From contig NZ_SMKR01000014.1 of the NCBI RefSeq assembly GCF_004348725.1, positions 1-64,000 of the forward strand: a stretch of 64,000 bases of DNA, given 5' to 3'. Origin of the DNA: Kribbella turkmenica. Its GTDB lineage: Bacteria > Actinomycetota > Actinomycetes > Propionibacteriales > Kribbellaceae. The notes beneath the pieces were generated by a model. It saw only the letters and a program-made list of their open reading frames with translations. It made no database searches and was not told where the DNA came from. Of the stretch, positions 42,838 to 51,578 are shown piece by piece (the first letter of the stretch is position 1; each line of letters begins with the position of its first letter). The translations under genes and the position numbers were made by a program.

Positions 42838-44393
42838 GGCCGGCGTCGGCGTTTGTCGGCGTACATGCGCCGGTCCGCCTCGGTGAGCAGGTCGTCGACC
42901 GGCGTACCGTCGGTGCTGCTCGCCTGGCCGATGCTCAGCCGCAGCATCGCGAACCACGGCTCCGCCGCGGTCGCCGCGACCCGGTCCGCCGCCAGCCTGA
43001 TCCGCTCGACCAGCTCCCGCGAACCACGCTCGTCCGGCTTGTCCAGGACGACGACGAACTCGTCACCACCGGCCCGGGCGACCACGTCCTCGGCCCGGCA
43101 CTGCTCGGTCAGCAGCTGCCCGACCCGTTGCAGTACCTCGTCTCCGCAGGCATGGCCGTAGCTGTCGTTGATCACCTTGAGGTTGTCCACGTCGATGGCG
43201 ATCACCGCGACCGACCGGCCGGCGTCGTGCGCCACCGACATCCGCTCGTCCAGCGCACGGCGGTTGCCCACACCGGTCAGCGGATCCTCCCGGGCGGCCC
43301 GCCACTCCGCGTCGTGGCGGATCGAGAGCTCGTGGTTGGCCAGCGCCGACCGTACGGCGTACAGGCCGCGCAACCGCTCGGCCCACCAGCCCCTGGTGAT
43401 CGCCCGCGCGTACTGCAGGCCTGTCTCGGCTCCCGCGTCGCCCGACTCCGCCACGATCTGCACAGCCGTGTGGCGGATCAGTGCCTCCACCGGCGGATCG
43501 GAGGTCGGGGGCAGGTCACTCCCGGCCCGGTGCGCGGCCTCGGTCGCGTCGTCGAGCCGGCCCAGTGTCGCGTACGCCTTGGCCAGGTAGGCGCCGCCGA
43601 TCGCGGCCAGCTCCAGGTCGCCGAGCTTGGCCAGCTGGTCGCGGCAGTCCTTGAGGACCACCACGGCCTCGGCGGCGTCGCCCTCGTCGTTGCTGGCGGC
43701 CAGCCACAGCCGCCCGGCGATCGGCCAGTACCCGAGCAGGTCGTCGCGGACGATCACCTTGACCGCCTCGGCCGCCCACCGGTGCGCTTCCCGCCGGCGC
43801 TCGCGGATCTCGCCGTCGTACGACGGGTCGCCCAGCCGCTCGAGCTCGTGCGCCCAGCGCAGGTTCGACTCGGCCAGGTTGAGCCGGTTGATCGCCGGGG
43901 CCTCGGGCAGGCCGAGCGGATCGTGGTCACCCTCGGCCGCGAGCTCGAAGTGCGGGATGCACAGCTCGTACAGCCGGAGCAGGTCGTAGGCGTATCCGAG
44001 GCCGGTGTGTGCCCAGCCCGCCAGGCCCAGGTCGCGCGTCCGCGACAGCGCGTTCTCGGCAGCGACCAGGTCGGCGACCGAGTCACCGCCCTCGCCGGTC
44101 CGGATCAAGGTGACGATCCGGATCGCGATCGCGTTCGCCTCCCAGCCGGGCTCGTCGATCGCACGGGCCGCCCGGATGCAGGCGTCGACCGCGTCCAGGG
44201 CCTCGACCGCGTCGGTGGCGTGGTGGGCCGCGACGGCGCGCACGTACTCGGCGGCGGCCCGCTCGGCGCTCGGCTCGTGACCCAGCTCGGCCAGCAGCCG
44301 GTTCAGGTCGGTCGCGGCCTCGGCCGGATTGCCCGACTGGGCCCGCGTCATCGCCGCCGCGATCCGTGCGGTCACCCCCGACGTGTCGCGCAC
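42831..44393 (-). CDS. TPR-like/GGDEF diguanylate cyclase
   Basis: A 520-residue soluble protein. Residues about 1-340 are helical repeats of TPR type (AHTGLGYAYDLLRLYELCIPH, LAAIGGAYLAKAYATLGRLD), and about 345-515 are a GGDEF domain: DPLTGVGNRRALDE, IDVDNLKVINDSYGHACGDE and ARAGGDEFVVVL, with the inhibitory I-site RAED five residues upstream. All catalytic residues are present, so it should make cyclic di-GMP from GTP. No EAL domain or membrane helix. It is the second gene of a tandem pair, 19 bases after its paralogue, sharing the N-terminus TARIAAAMT. GTG 44393 has AGGGGG upstream. Confidence 0.92.
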   Translation of the reverse strand: MRDTSGVTARIAAAMTRAQSGNPAEAATDLNRLLAELGHEPSAERAAAEYVRAVAAHHATDAVEALDAVDACIRAARAIDEPGWEANAIAIRIVTLIRTGEGGDSVADLVAAENALSRTRDLGLAGWAHTGLGYAYDLLRLYELCIPHFELAAEGDHDPLGLPEAPAINRLNLAESNLRWAHELERLGDPSYDGEIRERRREAHRWAAEAVKVIVRDDLLGYWPIAGRLWLAASNDEGDAAEAVVVLKDCRDQLAKLGDLELAAIGGAYLAKAYATLGRLDDATEAAHRAGSDLPPTSDPPVEALIRHTAVQIVAESGDAGAETGLQYARAITRGWWAERLRGLYAVRSALANHELSIRHDAEWRAAREDPLTGVGNRRALDERMSVAHDAGRSVAVIAIDVDNLKVINDSYGHACGDEVLQRVGQLLTEQCRAEDVVARAGGDEFVVVLDKPDERGSRELVERIRLAADRVAATAAEPWFAMLRLSIGQASSTDGTPVDDLLTEADRRMYADKRRRRPQ

Positions 44394-44412
44394 CTCTCAA
44401 CCCCCTGTCGCC

Positions 44413-45969
44413 TCACCGCCTGCGGCGCTTGTCGTCGTACAACCGGCGGTCCGCCGTGGCGATCAGCTGCTCCACGTCGACGCCCTCGGCCGTCGCGGCG
44501 TAGCCGATGCTCAACCCGAGCCGACCGAGCCACGGCTTCGGAGTCGACGCCGCGATCGCCGTGACCGCGGCCCGGATCCGCAGCGCCAGCTGCGCACCGC
44601 CCTTCGCGTCCGGCTGGTCGAGCACCACGATGAACTCGTCGCCACCCGATCGAACCACGGCATCGGTCGCTCGCGCCTGTTCTACCAGGAGATTTGCCAC
44701 AATTTGCAGCAATTCGTCCCCGCAGGCGTGCCCGTAGGTGTCGTTCACCGCCTTGAGGTCGTCCACGTCGATGGCCAGCACGGTCACCGCGCGCCCCGAG
44801 TCCCGGGCGGCGGTCAGTCGCTCCTCCAGCGCCCGCCGGTTGCCGACCCCGGTCAGCGGATCCTGTCGCGCCGCATGCCACTCGGCGTCGTGCCGGGCCG
44901 AGAGATCGTGCGTAACAAGTGCATGCCGTACGGCGTTCAGCGCCCGCTGGCGCTCCTTCCACCAGCCGCGGGCCACCGACCGCGCATAATCCACGCCTGC
45001 CAGGGCTCCCGGCCCACCGTCGGCCGCCACGATCTCCGACCGGGTCTGCAGCACCAGCACGTGCGTGGCCGGATCCGCCAACGGAATCAGGTCGTCCGCC
45101 GCCCGGTCCGCCGCCGCGCGTGCCTCCTCCGACCTGCCCTGCGCCTGCAACGCCCTGGCCAGGTAGGCACCCGCGATCGCGAGCCGCTCGGTCTCGCCCA
45201 GCTTGGAGATCTCGTCCCGGCAATCGGTCAGCTCGGTGACCGCCTTGCCCGGATCCTCGGACGTTGCCGCGGCAGCGAGCCACAGCCGGGCACTCAGCCG
45301 CCAGAACTCCTGGCTCTCGTCCTCGACGATGACCCGCTCCGCCTCCCGCGCCCAGTACGCCGCCGCCGCCAGCCGCTCCTGGATCTCCTGATCGTACGAC
45401 GGATCACCGAGCCGCTCGAGCTCGTGCGCCCAGCGCAGGTACGTCTCGGCGAGATTCAGCCGGTCGATCGCCAGTGACTCGGCCAACTCGAACACGTCCG
45501 CGTCCAGCCGGGTCGCCAGCTCGTAATGCGGAATGCACAGTTCATAAAGTCGGAGAACGTCGTACGCGTAGCCGAGGCCGGTGTGCGCCCACGCGGTCAG
45601 CCCGGCGTCCTTGGTCCGGCTCAGCGCGTGTTCGGCGGTGACCAGGTCCTTGACGGTGTCGCCGCCGCGGCCGCTGCGCGCGAGGTTGATGATCCGGATC
45701 GGCAGCGCGTTCGCTTCCCACCCCGGCTCGTGTATCGCCTTCGCCACCGCGATGCAGTCGTCCACGGCCTTCAGCGCCTCGTCCGCGTCGCTGGCATGGT
45801 GCGCCGTCACTCCACGGACGTACTCCGCCGCCGCCAACTGGTAACTCGGCACCCCACCGAGCTCCGCCCGGATCGCCTCGATCTCGGCAGCCGCGGTCGC
45901 ATGCCCACCCGACTGCGCCGACGTCATCGCGGCGGCGATCCGGGCCGTCAGCGCATCGCCCGTCCCCAT
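44413..45969 (-). CDS. TPR-like/GGDEF diguanylate cyclase, paralogue
   Basis: A 518-residue protein colinear with the next gene: helical TPR-like repeats (about 1-345; the same AHTGLGYAYD-LRLYELCIPH unit) and a GGDEF domain (DPLTGVGNRRALEE, IDVDDLKAVNDTYGHACGDE, VRSGGDEFIVVL) with I-site RATD. The active site is intact, so two active cyclases are predicted. ATG 45969 is chosen because it has GGGAAG 7 bases upstream and gives exactly the same N-terminal spacing as the paralogue (M + 6 residues + TARIAAAM); ATG 45984 and GTG 46020 are alternatives. The pair is a recent-looking duplication, probably transcribed from a promoter near 46050. Confidence 0.92.
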   Translation of the reverse strand: MGTGDALTARIAAAMTSAQSGGHATAAAEIEAIRAELGGVPSYQLAAAEYVRGVTAHHASDADEALKAVDDCIAVAKAIHEPGWEANALPIRIINLARSGRGGDTVKDLVTAEHALSRTKDAGLTAWAHTGLGYAYDVLRLYELCIPHYELATRLDADVFELAESLAIDRLNLAETYLRWAHELERLGDPSYDQEIQERLAAAAYWAREAERVIVEDESQEFWRLSARLWLAAAATSEDPGKAVTELTDCRDEISKLGETERLAIAGAYLARALQAQGRSEEARAAADRAADDLIPLADPATHVLVLQTRSEIVAADGGPGALAGVDYARSVARGWWKERQRALNAVRHALVTHDLSARHDAEWHAARQDPLTGVGNRRALEERLTAARDSGRAVTVLAIDVDDLKAVNDTYGHACGDELLQIVANLLVEQARATDAVVRSGGDEFIVVLDQPDAKGGAQLALRIRAAVTAIAASTPKPWLGRLGLSIGYAATAEGVDVEQLIATADRRLYDDKRRRR

Positions 45970-46037
45970 CTCGCCACTTCCCATACCCCGCCGGCGGCCT
46001 TCCCTGATCCACACCCGCACCTCGGGCCGGACCGCCT

Positions 46038-46110
46038 ATTGTGACCACCCACCCCCACATCTGTCACGACCCGAACAAGCCACCGACCACCTAGTGCCAC
46101 CCAAACAAGC
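46038..46110 (-). promoter_or_regulatory. Promoter and upstream direct repeats of the GGDEF operon
   Basis: On the minus strand, GTGACA (46067-46062), 18 bases, CACAAT (46043-46038) form a promoter candidate. Just upstream, GCTTGTTCGGGT (46080-46069) and GCTTGTTTGGGT (46110-46099) are direct repeats 30 bases apart, on one face of the helix, in the position of an activator site. Confidence 0.45.
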
Positions 46111-46168
46111 GAAAAGAAGGTGATCCACCCACCCGCTGCCACGCAGCACCTCCGCCGCCACCGTCGAG

Positions 46169-46450
46169 CTAGGGGCTGGCTGTCCCACGGTGCACCGATC
46201 GGCTTGGCAGCTCGTCCGACCAGCCTGGAATCACTTGCTCGGCCGGGATGAAATCGTCGTCCCGTCCCTCGCGAGCCGCCTCCATTGCCTGCTCGTACCC
46301 GGGATCGGAATACGCGACCGCTCGCAGTCGCCAGAGGTGGAGAACCTCACGCAAGTGCTGGAAACGCCAGAGCTCGTGAGCAGCGGCCGCGATCTCGCAT
46401 GGTGCCGGTGCGTCCGGTGTCCTCTCGGTACTGCGACGCGACCTTCCCAA
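46169..46450 (-). pseudogene. Possible remnant of a small gene
   Basis: A 93-codon frame contains a plausible protein segment (LREVLHLWRLRAVAYSDPGYEQAMEAAREGRDDDFIPAEQVIPGW in outline: helical, acidic, antitoxin-like), but the only in-frame start is TTG without a ribosome binding site and the flanks look non-coding. It may be a decayed small gene. The surrounding stretch 45970-46895 otherwise holds the GGDEF promoter and the structured element at 46567-46749. Confidence 0.25.
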
Positions 46451-46566
46451 CCCGCCATGTCGAGGTGCTGCGTCGGTCGTCCTGGTGCCTCACCCGGAAA
46501 CGTTGGGGCCGTAACTGTTGACGAGCGTGGTCGCGTGGTGGATGCCTGCGCCGATCCTCCGCCACC

Positions 46567-46749
46567 CGATGGGGACTGGGGCATCTGGTCAGCTGTCCCC
46601 AGTCCCCATTGCCGTCCACGGTTGGGGGATCCGGGCTGGTGTCTGCAGTTCGACAGGAGGTGTCCGGCGATCGAGCCGGATTGCTGGTCTGCTCAGGCGT
46701 GCGTCGTGGGCAGTGGGCGCATACGTCCTGTCGAACTGCAGCCAACGGC
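46567..46749 (+). ncRNA. Candidate structured RNA or palindromic element
   Basis: Two long perfect stems lie within 183 bases. Stem A: ATGGGGACTGGGG (46569-46581) with CCCCAGTCCCCAT (46597-46609), extended by one G-U and one C-G pair. Stem B: CTGCAGTTCGACAGGA (46643-46658) with TCCTGTCGAACTGCAG (46726-46741), extended by GTTGG/CCAAC (46621-46625, 46742-46746). Inside stem B are two hairpins, TCCGGC/GCCGGA (46663-46680) and CTGCTCA/TGGGCAG (46689-46713, one G-U), so a three-way junction forms. The G-U pairs favour the plus strand as the RNA. It could instead be a MITE-like or REP-like element. No protein-coding character. Confidence 0.45.
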
Positions 46750-46895
46750 GTTTCTGACGCGGCACTAGCAAGCGGTAAACAGCAGCTCTTTGGGCTCGGC
46801 AGTCCTCCGAACGACGGACCGAGCCGATCCGCGCACCGCCGAAGGCGGCAAGGGAGCAGCCGCCGCGCAAGCGGGGTCCGTTGGCCGTCAGCCGG

Positions 46896-48200
46896 TCAGC
46901 CGGCGACCTGTTCGGCCGTGGCGGCGTGGAGTTGCACGGGGAGCGACTCCACGCCGTACACGATCGAGAAGTCGCGGAAGCGCAGCTGCTCCTCGCGGAC
47001 CGCGAGGGCCAGGTCCGGGAAGCGGTGTGCGAGAGCGGTGAAGGCGGCGCGCAGTTCCATCCGGGCGAGTTCCGCGCCGACGCAGCGGTGCATGCCGTGG
47101 CCGAAGGCGAGGTGGGCGGCGGGGGCGTTGCGCCTGGGGTAGAAGTCCTCGGCGTCGAGGCCGAAGACCTGCTTGTCCCGGTCGGCGCCGGACAGCGAGA
47201 CCGCGACCAGGTCGCCCTTCTTCACCTGCTGGCCGAACAGCTCGAGGTCGTGCCGCGCGAACCGCGGGAACGCGACCTGTACGACGGTCAGGTAGCGCAG
47301 CAGTTCCTCGACGATCACGTCGACCGCGCCGGGCTCCTCCCGGATCCGCTCGAAGTTCGACGGGTCGCGCAGCAGCACCAGCGTGCCGAGGGCGAGCATG
47401 CTCGCGGAGGTCTCGTACCCGCCGAGGAAGACGCCGTCGGCGAGCCCGCCGAGCTCGACGTCGTCGATCGCGTCGCCCTGGTCGCGGATGATCGAGCCGA
47501 TCAGCCCGTCGCCGGGGTCGACCCGCTGCTTGCGGACGATCTCGAAGAGGAAGTCGCGGGACTCGCTCGCGGACCCGAAGACTCCGATGCCGCCGCCGGA
47601 CAGGTCGAACCGGGCCGGCCCGAGCGCCCGAAAGCGGTCGCGGTCGGACTCCTCGACGCCGAGCAGGTCGGCGATCAGCAGGAACGGCACATTGAAGGCG
47701 AAGTCGGAGACGATGTCGACGACCGGGCCCTTGGCCTCCATCAGGTCGAGCTGGTCGTTGACGATCTTCTCGATCGCCGGTTCGAGCCGGGCGAGCCGGC
47801 GCTTGGTGAACTCCGGCGTGAGCAGCTTGCGCAGCCGGGTGTGGTCCGGCGGGTCGGTGAAGCCGAGTCCGCCGATGCCCTCGGACGGCTTGTTCGGGTC
47901 CGAGCCGACAAGCGGCCGGATGTCGTTGCTGAAGTTGGTGGTGTCGGTGAGCACAGCCTTCGCCTCGGCGTGACCGCTGACCACCCACACGGTGAGTCCG
48001 AACAGATGAGCCAGTTTGTGCACCGGCTCGGCTTCGCGTACCTGTCCCAGTTCCGGGACCGGGTCCACCCCGTTGCGGCGGAGCGGCATCGAAACCTGAC
48101 GTGGGAACATCCGCATCTTCGACAGATCAAGACCACCCTTGCGGGTGGTCCTGTTCAAGATCCGGCTGCCGACCCATTTCTTCAGGTATGTCGCAACCAT
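46896..48200 (-). CDS. Cytochrome P450
   Basis: A 434-residue soluble bacterial P450. Landmarks: helix I GGYETSASM (oxygen-activation Thr), the ExxR pair in EELLRYLT, and the haem loop LAFGHGMHRCVGAELARMEL with the axial Cys near 373. It needs ferredoxin and reductase partners, none of which is adjacent, and there is no biosynthetic cluster around it. ATG 48200 is preferred; GTG 48209 with AGAGGG upstream is also possible. The N-terminus before LDLSKMRMFPRQ is longer than in many soluble P450s. A dyad about 90 bases upstream may be its operator. Confidence 0.92.
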   Translation of the reverse strand: MVATYLKKWVGSRILNRTTRKGGLDLSKMRMFPRQVSMPLRRNGVDPVPELGQVREAEPVHKLAHLFGLTVWVVSGHAEAKAVLTDTTNFSNDIRPLVGSDPNKPSEGIGGLGFTDPPDHTRLRKLLTPEFTKRRLARLEPAIEKIVNDQLDLMEAKGPVVDIVSDFAFNVPFLLIADLLGVEESDRDRFRALGPARFDLSGGGIGVFGSASESRDFLFEIVRKQRVDPGDGLIGSIIRDQGDAIDDVELGGLADGVFLGGYETSASMLALGTLVLLRDPSNFERIREEPGAVDVIVEELLRYLTVVQVAFPRFARHDLELFGQQVKKGDLVAVSLSGADRDKQVFGLDAEDFYPRRNAPAAHLAFGHGMHRCVGAELARMELRAAFTALAHRFPDLALAVREEQLRFRDFSIVYGVESLPVQLHAATAEQVAG

Positions 48201-48285
48201 GACTTCCACGCGCCCTCTCTGCCCTACTGCCCCCGACGGCTTTGTCAGCAGAAAACTAACGTCGCCGGAGACCAGATCCGATGGT

Positions 48286-48316
48286 GTTGGCACTACTGCG
48301 GTAGTGGCGTTGGCAC
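48286..48316. promoter_or_regulatory. Dyad within direct repeats upstream of the P450 gene
   Basis: CACTAC (48291-48296) and GTAGTG (48301-48306) surround TGCG, and GTTGGCAC occurs as a direct repeat at 48286-48293 and 48309-48316. This compact symmetrical site lies in the 301-bp gap between the DUF2785 gene and the P450 start and is a candidate operator for the P450. Nothing else notable is in the gap. Confidence 0.4.
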
Positions 48317-48501
48317 CACCGTGGGAGGGGGCCACGGTATTGCCAGCTCAGACGATCGCACGGGGACGGGTTCGCCTCCACCGGATACCACCTGTACCGT
48401 GCCCTGGATCACGGCACGCCGTACCTCGGGGTCACTTCAGGGAAACCCCACCCGAAAGTCGGATGCGCGGTCCACCGGCGGTCTGGTGCGCCCGAGGTTT
48501 C

Positions 48502-49293
48502 TCAGAGGTAGTACGGCGTGACCACGCGGATGACCTCGGCCAGCTTCGCCTTGACCTGGTCGCCGTACGGGACCCGGGCGAGCGTGCCACGGGGCAGCCG
48601 CACCCCATGGTCGATCAGCAGGTACGTCGCCCGCAGCGTGCGGATCGTGTTGGAGACCTCGGGCGCGAACCCGTCGACCGGCGGGCTCGCAAGCACCCGT
48701 ACGGCGGGATCGAGCCACTCCACCGCATCGGTGTCGGCCAGGTCGTCGCGGGTCAGCGTGACAGCGAGGGCGTAGCCGAGACGGTCGTCCTCCAGGTCGC
48801 GCAGCACGTACGGCGTGGGCGTCAGCAGCCGGCCGATGCCGAGGCGCAGCATCTGCACCGGCTCGACCGCGGGATGCAGGCCGAAGGTGCCGAGCAGGTC
48901 GGCGCCGTGGGCGATCGCGTGCAACCAGCCGAGCTTGCCGTCGTACCCGCGCAGGTCCTCCTCGGCGACGTACCAGCGCTCGAACGGCGGCACCCAGGTC
49001 GGCTCGAAGACGCCGGTGGAGACGATCGAGTCGAGGATCAGCGGCGCGAAGGTCCGGGCCTGGATCTCCGGGTCGGCGAACCGGGTGACCATCTCGTTCC
49101 CGAGTGCGGTGAGCTGGTCCGTGGACAGGACCCCGCGGCCGATCCAGGTGGCGAGCACGGCGTACGCCTGGGTGTCCCGCACCGCCGGGTCGGGTGAGCG
49201 CAGCAGCCCGGACAGCTCGGCGACGAGATCGGTCAGCGGACGATCGGTCGGGACGGCGTAGTCGTCGGCGCGCACCCGCGCCCAGTCGTTCAT
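48502..49293 (-). CDS. DUF2785 family protein
   Basis: A 263-residue soluble, all-helical protein matching the DUF2785 pattern (LTDLVAELSGLLRSPDPAVRDTQAYAVLATWI, GWLHAIAHGADLLGTFGLHP, RLGYALAVTLTRDDL). Helical-repeat (HEAT-like) organisation is likely. No catalytic residues are evident apart from conserved His in the HAIAHGAD segment. ATG 49293 is preferred to upstream in-frame starts because a -10 element lies 7 bases before it. Function unknown. Confidence 0.8.
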   Translation of the reverse strand: MNDWARVRADDYAVPTDRPLTDLVAELSGLLRSPDPAVRDTQAYAVLATWIGRGVLSTDQLTALGNEMVTRFADPEIQARTFAPLILDSIVSTGVFEPTWVPPFERWYVAEEDLRGYDGKLGWLHAIAHGADLLGTFGLHPAVEPVQMLRLGIGRLLTPTPYVLRDLEDDRLGYALAVTLTRDDLADTDAVEWLDPAVRVLASPPVDGFAPEVSNTIRTLRATYLLIDHGVRLPRGTLARVPYGDQVKAKLAEVIRVVTPYYL

Positions 49294-49300
49294 GCGCGGC

Positions 49301-49306
49301 AGGCTA
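49301..49306 (-). promoter_or_regulatory. -10 element for a leaderless DUF2785 transcript
   Basis: TAGCCT on the minus strand ends 7 bases before ATG 49293 and fits TANNNT; no ribosome binding site is present. Confidence 0.4.
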
Positions 49307-49395
49307 AACGCTTTCCAGCCCGACCCGCCAGCCCCGGCGACCGATTCCGGAACCAGCCGGTCCGGGTACGGCGACACCGCGAACGGCAACGGGGA

Positions 49396-49440
49396 ACGGC
49401 CCGTGGTCCACCCGGTCCTCCCGGATGATCCACGGGCCGT
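49396..49440 (-). terminator. Terminator after the ABC exporter operon
   Basis: ACGGCCCGTGG (49396-49406) and CCACGGGCCGT (49430-49440) are perfect 11-bp arms with a 23-nt loop that contains a small CCGG hairpin. It lies about 80 bases after the permease stop. Confidence 0.55.
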
Positions 49441-49517
49441 AGCGGCCGGGACCCCTCAGCCCGGCCGGGCCTCGCGTCCCCGGCCAGGGCCCCTCAACCT
49501 CGGCCGGGGTCGACTTG

Positions 49518-50282
49518 TCAGGCGTCGCGCTTGCTGGCGGCCGCCAGGGCGATGATCAGCAGACCGATGCCCCAGGCGGCGAAGTACGCCAGCGCCCACC
49601 ACGGCGACAGCGCGGTCGACGCGCCGGCCGCCTCCGCTCCGGCCAGGCCCATGTCCTGCTCGCCGTTGAGGAACTGGTTCGCGTTGGTGAACGGCGTCCA
49701 CTTCTGCAGGTCGTCGCCGATCTTCGGGATCAGCGGCAGCAGGCTCTCCACCAGCAGCGGCCACAGGATCAGGATCGCGATCGCACCGGCGCTCTGCCGG
49801 ATCAGGATGCCGACCGCGATCGCGAAGATCGCGGACAGCGCGTAGACGAACGCCTGGCCGAACATCAGCCGCCACTCGGCGTTGGTGTTGATCGCCATGT
49901 CGGCGCTCGGCGCCAGCAGGTTGCCGACGGCCCAGGAGCCCCAGGAGGCGGCCAGGCCGACGACCGCGGCCAGCGTGGCCACGACGACGGTCTTGTTCAG
50001 CAGCAGGGCCGCACGCTGCGGGACGGCCTGGAAGCTGGTCCGGATGGTGCCGAACCGGTACTCGGTGGTGACCGCGAGCGCGGCCATCACCATGATGACC
50101 ATCTGCCCGAGGCCGACGCCGAACTGCGTCATCGCCGGCGTCACCCGGGCCTCGTCCGGGCCGGTCGCGAACCCGGTCGCCAGCGCGGCCAGGCCGATGG
50201 ACAGGACGGCCGCGATGATCATGCACCACCACGGCGACCGGGTGGAGAAGAGCTTGATCCGCTCGACGGTGATCAGCGACAT
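49518..50282 (-). CDS. ABC transporter permease (ABC-2 type)
   Basis: A 254-residue integral membrane protein with six hydrophobic segments (for example WWCMIIAAVLSIGLAALATG, MVIMVMAALAVTTEYRF, AFVYALSAIFAIAVGILI, WALAYFAAWGIGLLIIALA), typical of short ABC-2 exporters paired with one ATPase. The cargo is unknown; such pairs export antibiotics, lipids or peptides. ATG 50282 has AAGGAGG 9 bases upstream and lies one base after the ATPase stop, so the two are coupled. Confidence 0.88.
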   Translation of the reverse strand: MSLITVERIKLFSTRSPWWCMIIAAVLSIGLAALATGFATGPDEARVTPAMTQFGVGLGQMVIMVMAALAVTTEYRFGTIRTSFQAVPQRAALLLNKTVVVATLAAVVGLAASWGSWAVGNLLAPSADMAINTNAEWRLMFGQAFVYALSAIFAIAVGILIRQSAGAIAILILWPLLVESLLPLIPKIGDDLQKWTPFTNANQFLNGEQDMGLAGAEAAGASTALSPWWALAYFAAWGIGLLIIALAAASKRDA

Positions 50283-50283
50283 G

Positions 50284-51282
50284 TCAGTTGTCCTCCTTCG
50301 GACCAGAGACGACCTCGACGTTCGACGGCGCATCGAGGCGGACGTCGCCGACGTGGGCGAGCTCGTCGTGTGCGTGGTACTGGACCGAGTCGCCGGTCAT
50401 CTGCATGAACGCCTGCTCCAGCGAGCCGCGCTGCAGGGTCAGCTCGTGCAGGACGATGCCGTGCGCGGCGGCCGCCTCACCGATCTGGTCGGTGGTCAGG
50501 TCGCCCTCGACGAACAGCGCCTTGCCCTGCTTGTCGACGTCCTCGATCCGGGTGACGAGCTGCTGCTGGTTGAGGACGCCGGCCAGCTGGTCCAGCTGCG
50601 GGCTGCGGACCTTGATCGTGGTGCCGCTGGCGCGGTCGACGAACTCCTGCGTGGAGCTCTGCGCGATCAGCTTGCCGCGGCCGATGACGATCAGTTCCTC
50701 GGCGGTCTGCGCCATCTCGGACAGCAGGTGGCTGGAGACCAGCACGGTCCTGCCCTCGGAGGCCAGCCGGTGCATGAAGTTCCGGATCCAGAGGATGCCC
50801 TCGGGGTCGAGGCCGTTGACCGGCTCGTCGAAGAGCAGGACCTCCGGGTCGCCGAGCAGGGCGCCGGCGATGCCGAGCCGCTGCGACATGCCCAGCGAGT
50901 AGGCACCGGCGCGCTTGTTCGCGACCGAGGTCAGGCCGACCATCTCCAGCGCCTTGTCCACACTCGACTTCGGCAGCTTGTTTGAGGCGGCCATCCAGGC
51001 CAGGTGGGCCCGGGCGGACCGGTTCGGGTGCACCCACTTCGCGTCCAGCAGCGCCCCGATCTTGGTCAGCGGCTGGTGCAGGTCGCGGTAGCGCTGGCCG
51101 TCGATCCGGACGTCGCCGGAGGTCGGGGTGTCCAGGCCGAGGATCATCCGCATGGTGGTGGACTTGCCGGCCCCGTTCGGGCCGAGGAAGCCGGTCACCT
51201 TGCCCGGTTTCACCTCGAAAGACAGGTTGTCAACGGCAACGGTTGCGCCGTATCGCTTGGTGAGGCCCTGTGCCTCGATCAT
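50284..51282 (-). CDS. ABC transporter ATP-binding protein
   Basis: A 332-residue DrrA-type ATPase. Walker A GPNGAGKSTTMRM near 34-46, signature YSLGMSQRLGIAGALLG, Walker B VLLFDEPVNGLD and switch His in LVSSHLLSEM. The C-terminal 100 residues (about 225-332) form the extension found in exporters of this group. GAGGAG lies 7 bases before the ATG. It works with the permease encoded next. No resistance or biosynthetic genes are adjacent to suggest the cargo. Confidence 0.93.
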   Translation of the reverse strand: MIEAQGLTKRYGATVAVDNLSFEVKPGKVTGFLGPNGAGKSTTMRMILGLDTPTSGDVRIDGQRYRDLHQPLTKIGALLDAKWVHPNRSARAHLAWMAASNKLPKSSVDKALEMVGLTSVANKRAGAYSLGMSQRLGIAGALLGDPEVLLFDEPVNGLDPEGILWIRNFMHRLASEGRTVLVSSHLLSEMAQTAEELIVIGRGKLIAQSSTQEFVDRASGTTIKVRSPQLDQLAGVLNQQQLVTRIEDVDKQGKALFVEGDLTTDQIGEAAAAHGIVLHELTLQRGSLEQAFMQMTGDSVQYHAHDELAHVGDVRLDAPSNVEVVSGPKEDN

Positions 51283-51578
51283 CGCCGTACTCCTCGTTCG
51301 GTGGCGCGCTGGTCGGTCGTCGGACGGTCAGTGTCGCATTCAGTATCGAGGTCTGACCGGGCCAGAACATCGGCCCCGGGGCGGATCCGGTGTGTCCACC
51401 CGTGGGTTGATTCTGCCGCCCGGCCGGGCCGCGCAGCCATCGGTTAAAGCCCTGACCACCACCCCGACGATCCCTTATCCACCCCACCGGCCACATCAGC
51501 CGAAAGTCGACGCCCGGCGGTACTTCGGGATATCACCGGCCGACGTCCACCTGAGGTTTATCGCGAAATCACCAAGCG
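51283..51578. other. Intergenic region upstream of the ABC exporter operon
   Basis: A 296-bp gap that must carry the exporter promoter (minus strand) and the 3' end of the sortase gene transcript. No strong -35/-10 pair, inverted repeat or RNA gene was recognised by eye. Confidence 0.4.

Noticed and set aside
46347-46870. Several overlapping frames of 90-190 codons on both strands in the gap before the P450 gene
   Set aside because: They lack ribosome binding sites, have shadow-like composition and overlap the long inverted repeats.
46896-51282. Natural-product cluster around the P450 and ABC exporter
   Set aside because: No synthase, synthetase, precursor peptide or tailoring genes are present; the exporter and P450 are separated by an unrelated DUF2785 gene and separate promoters.
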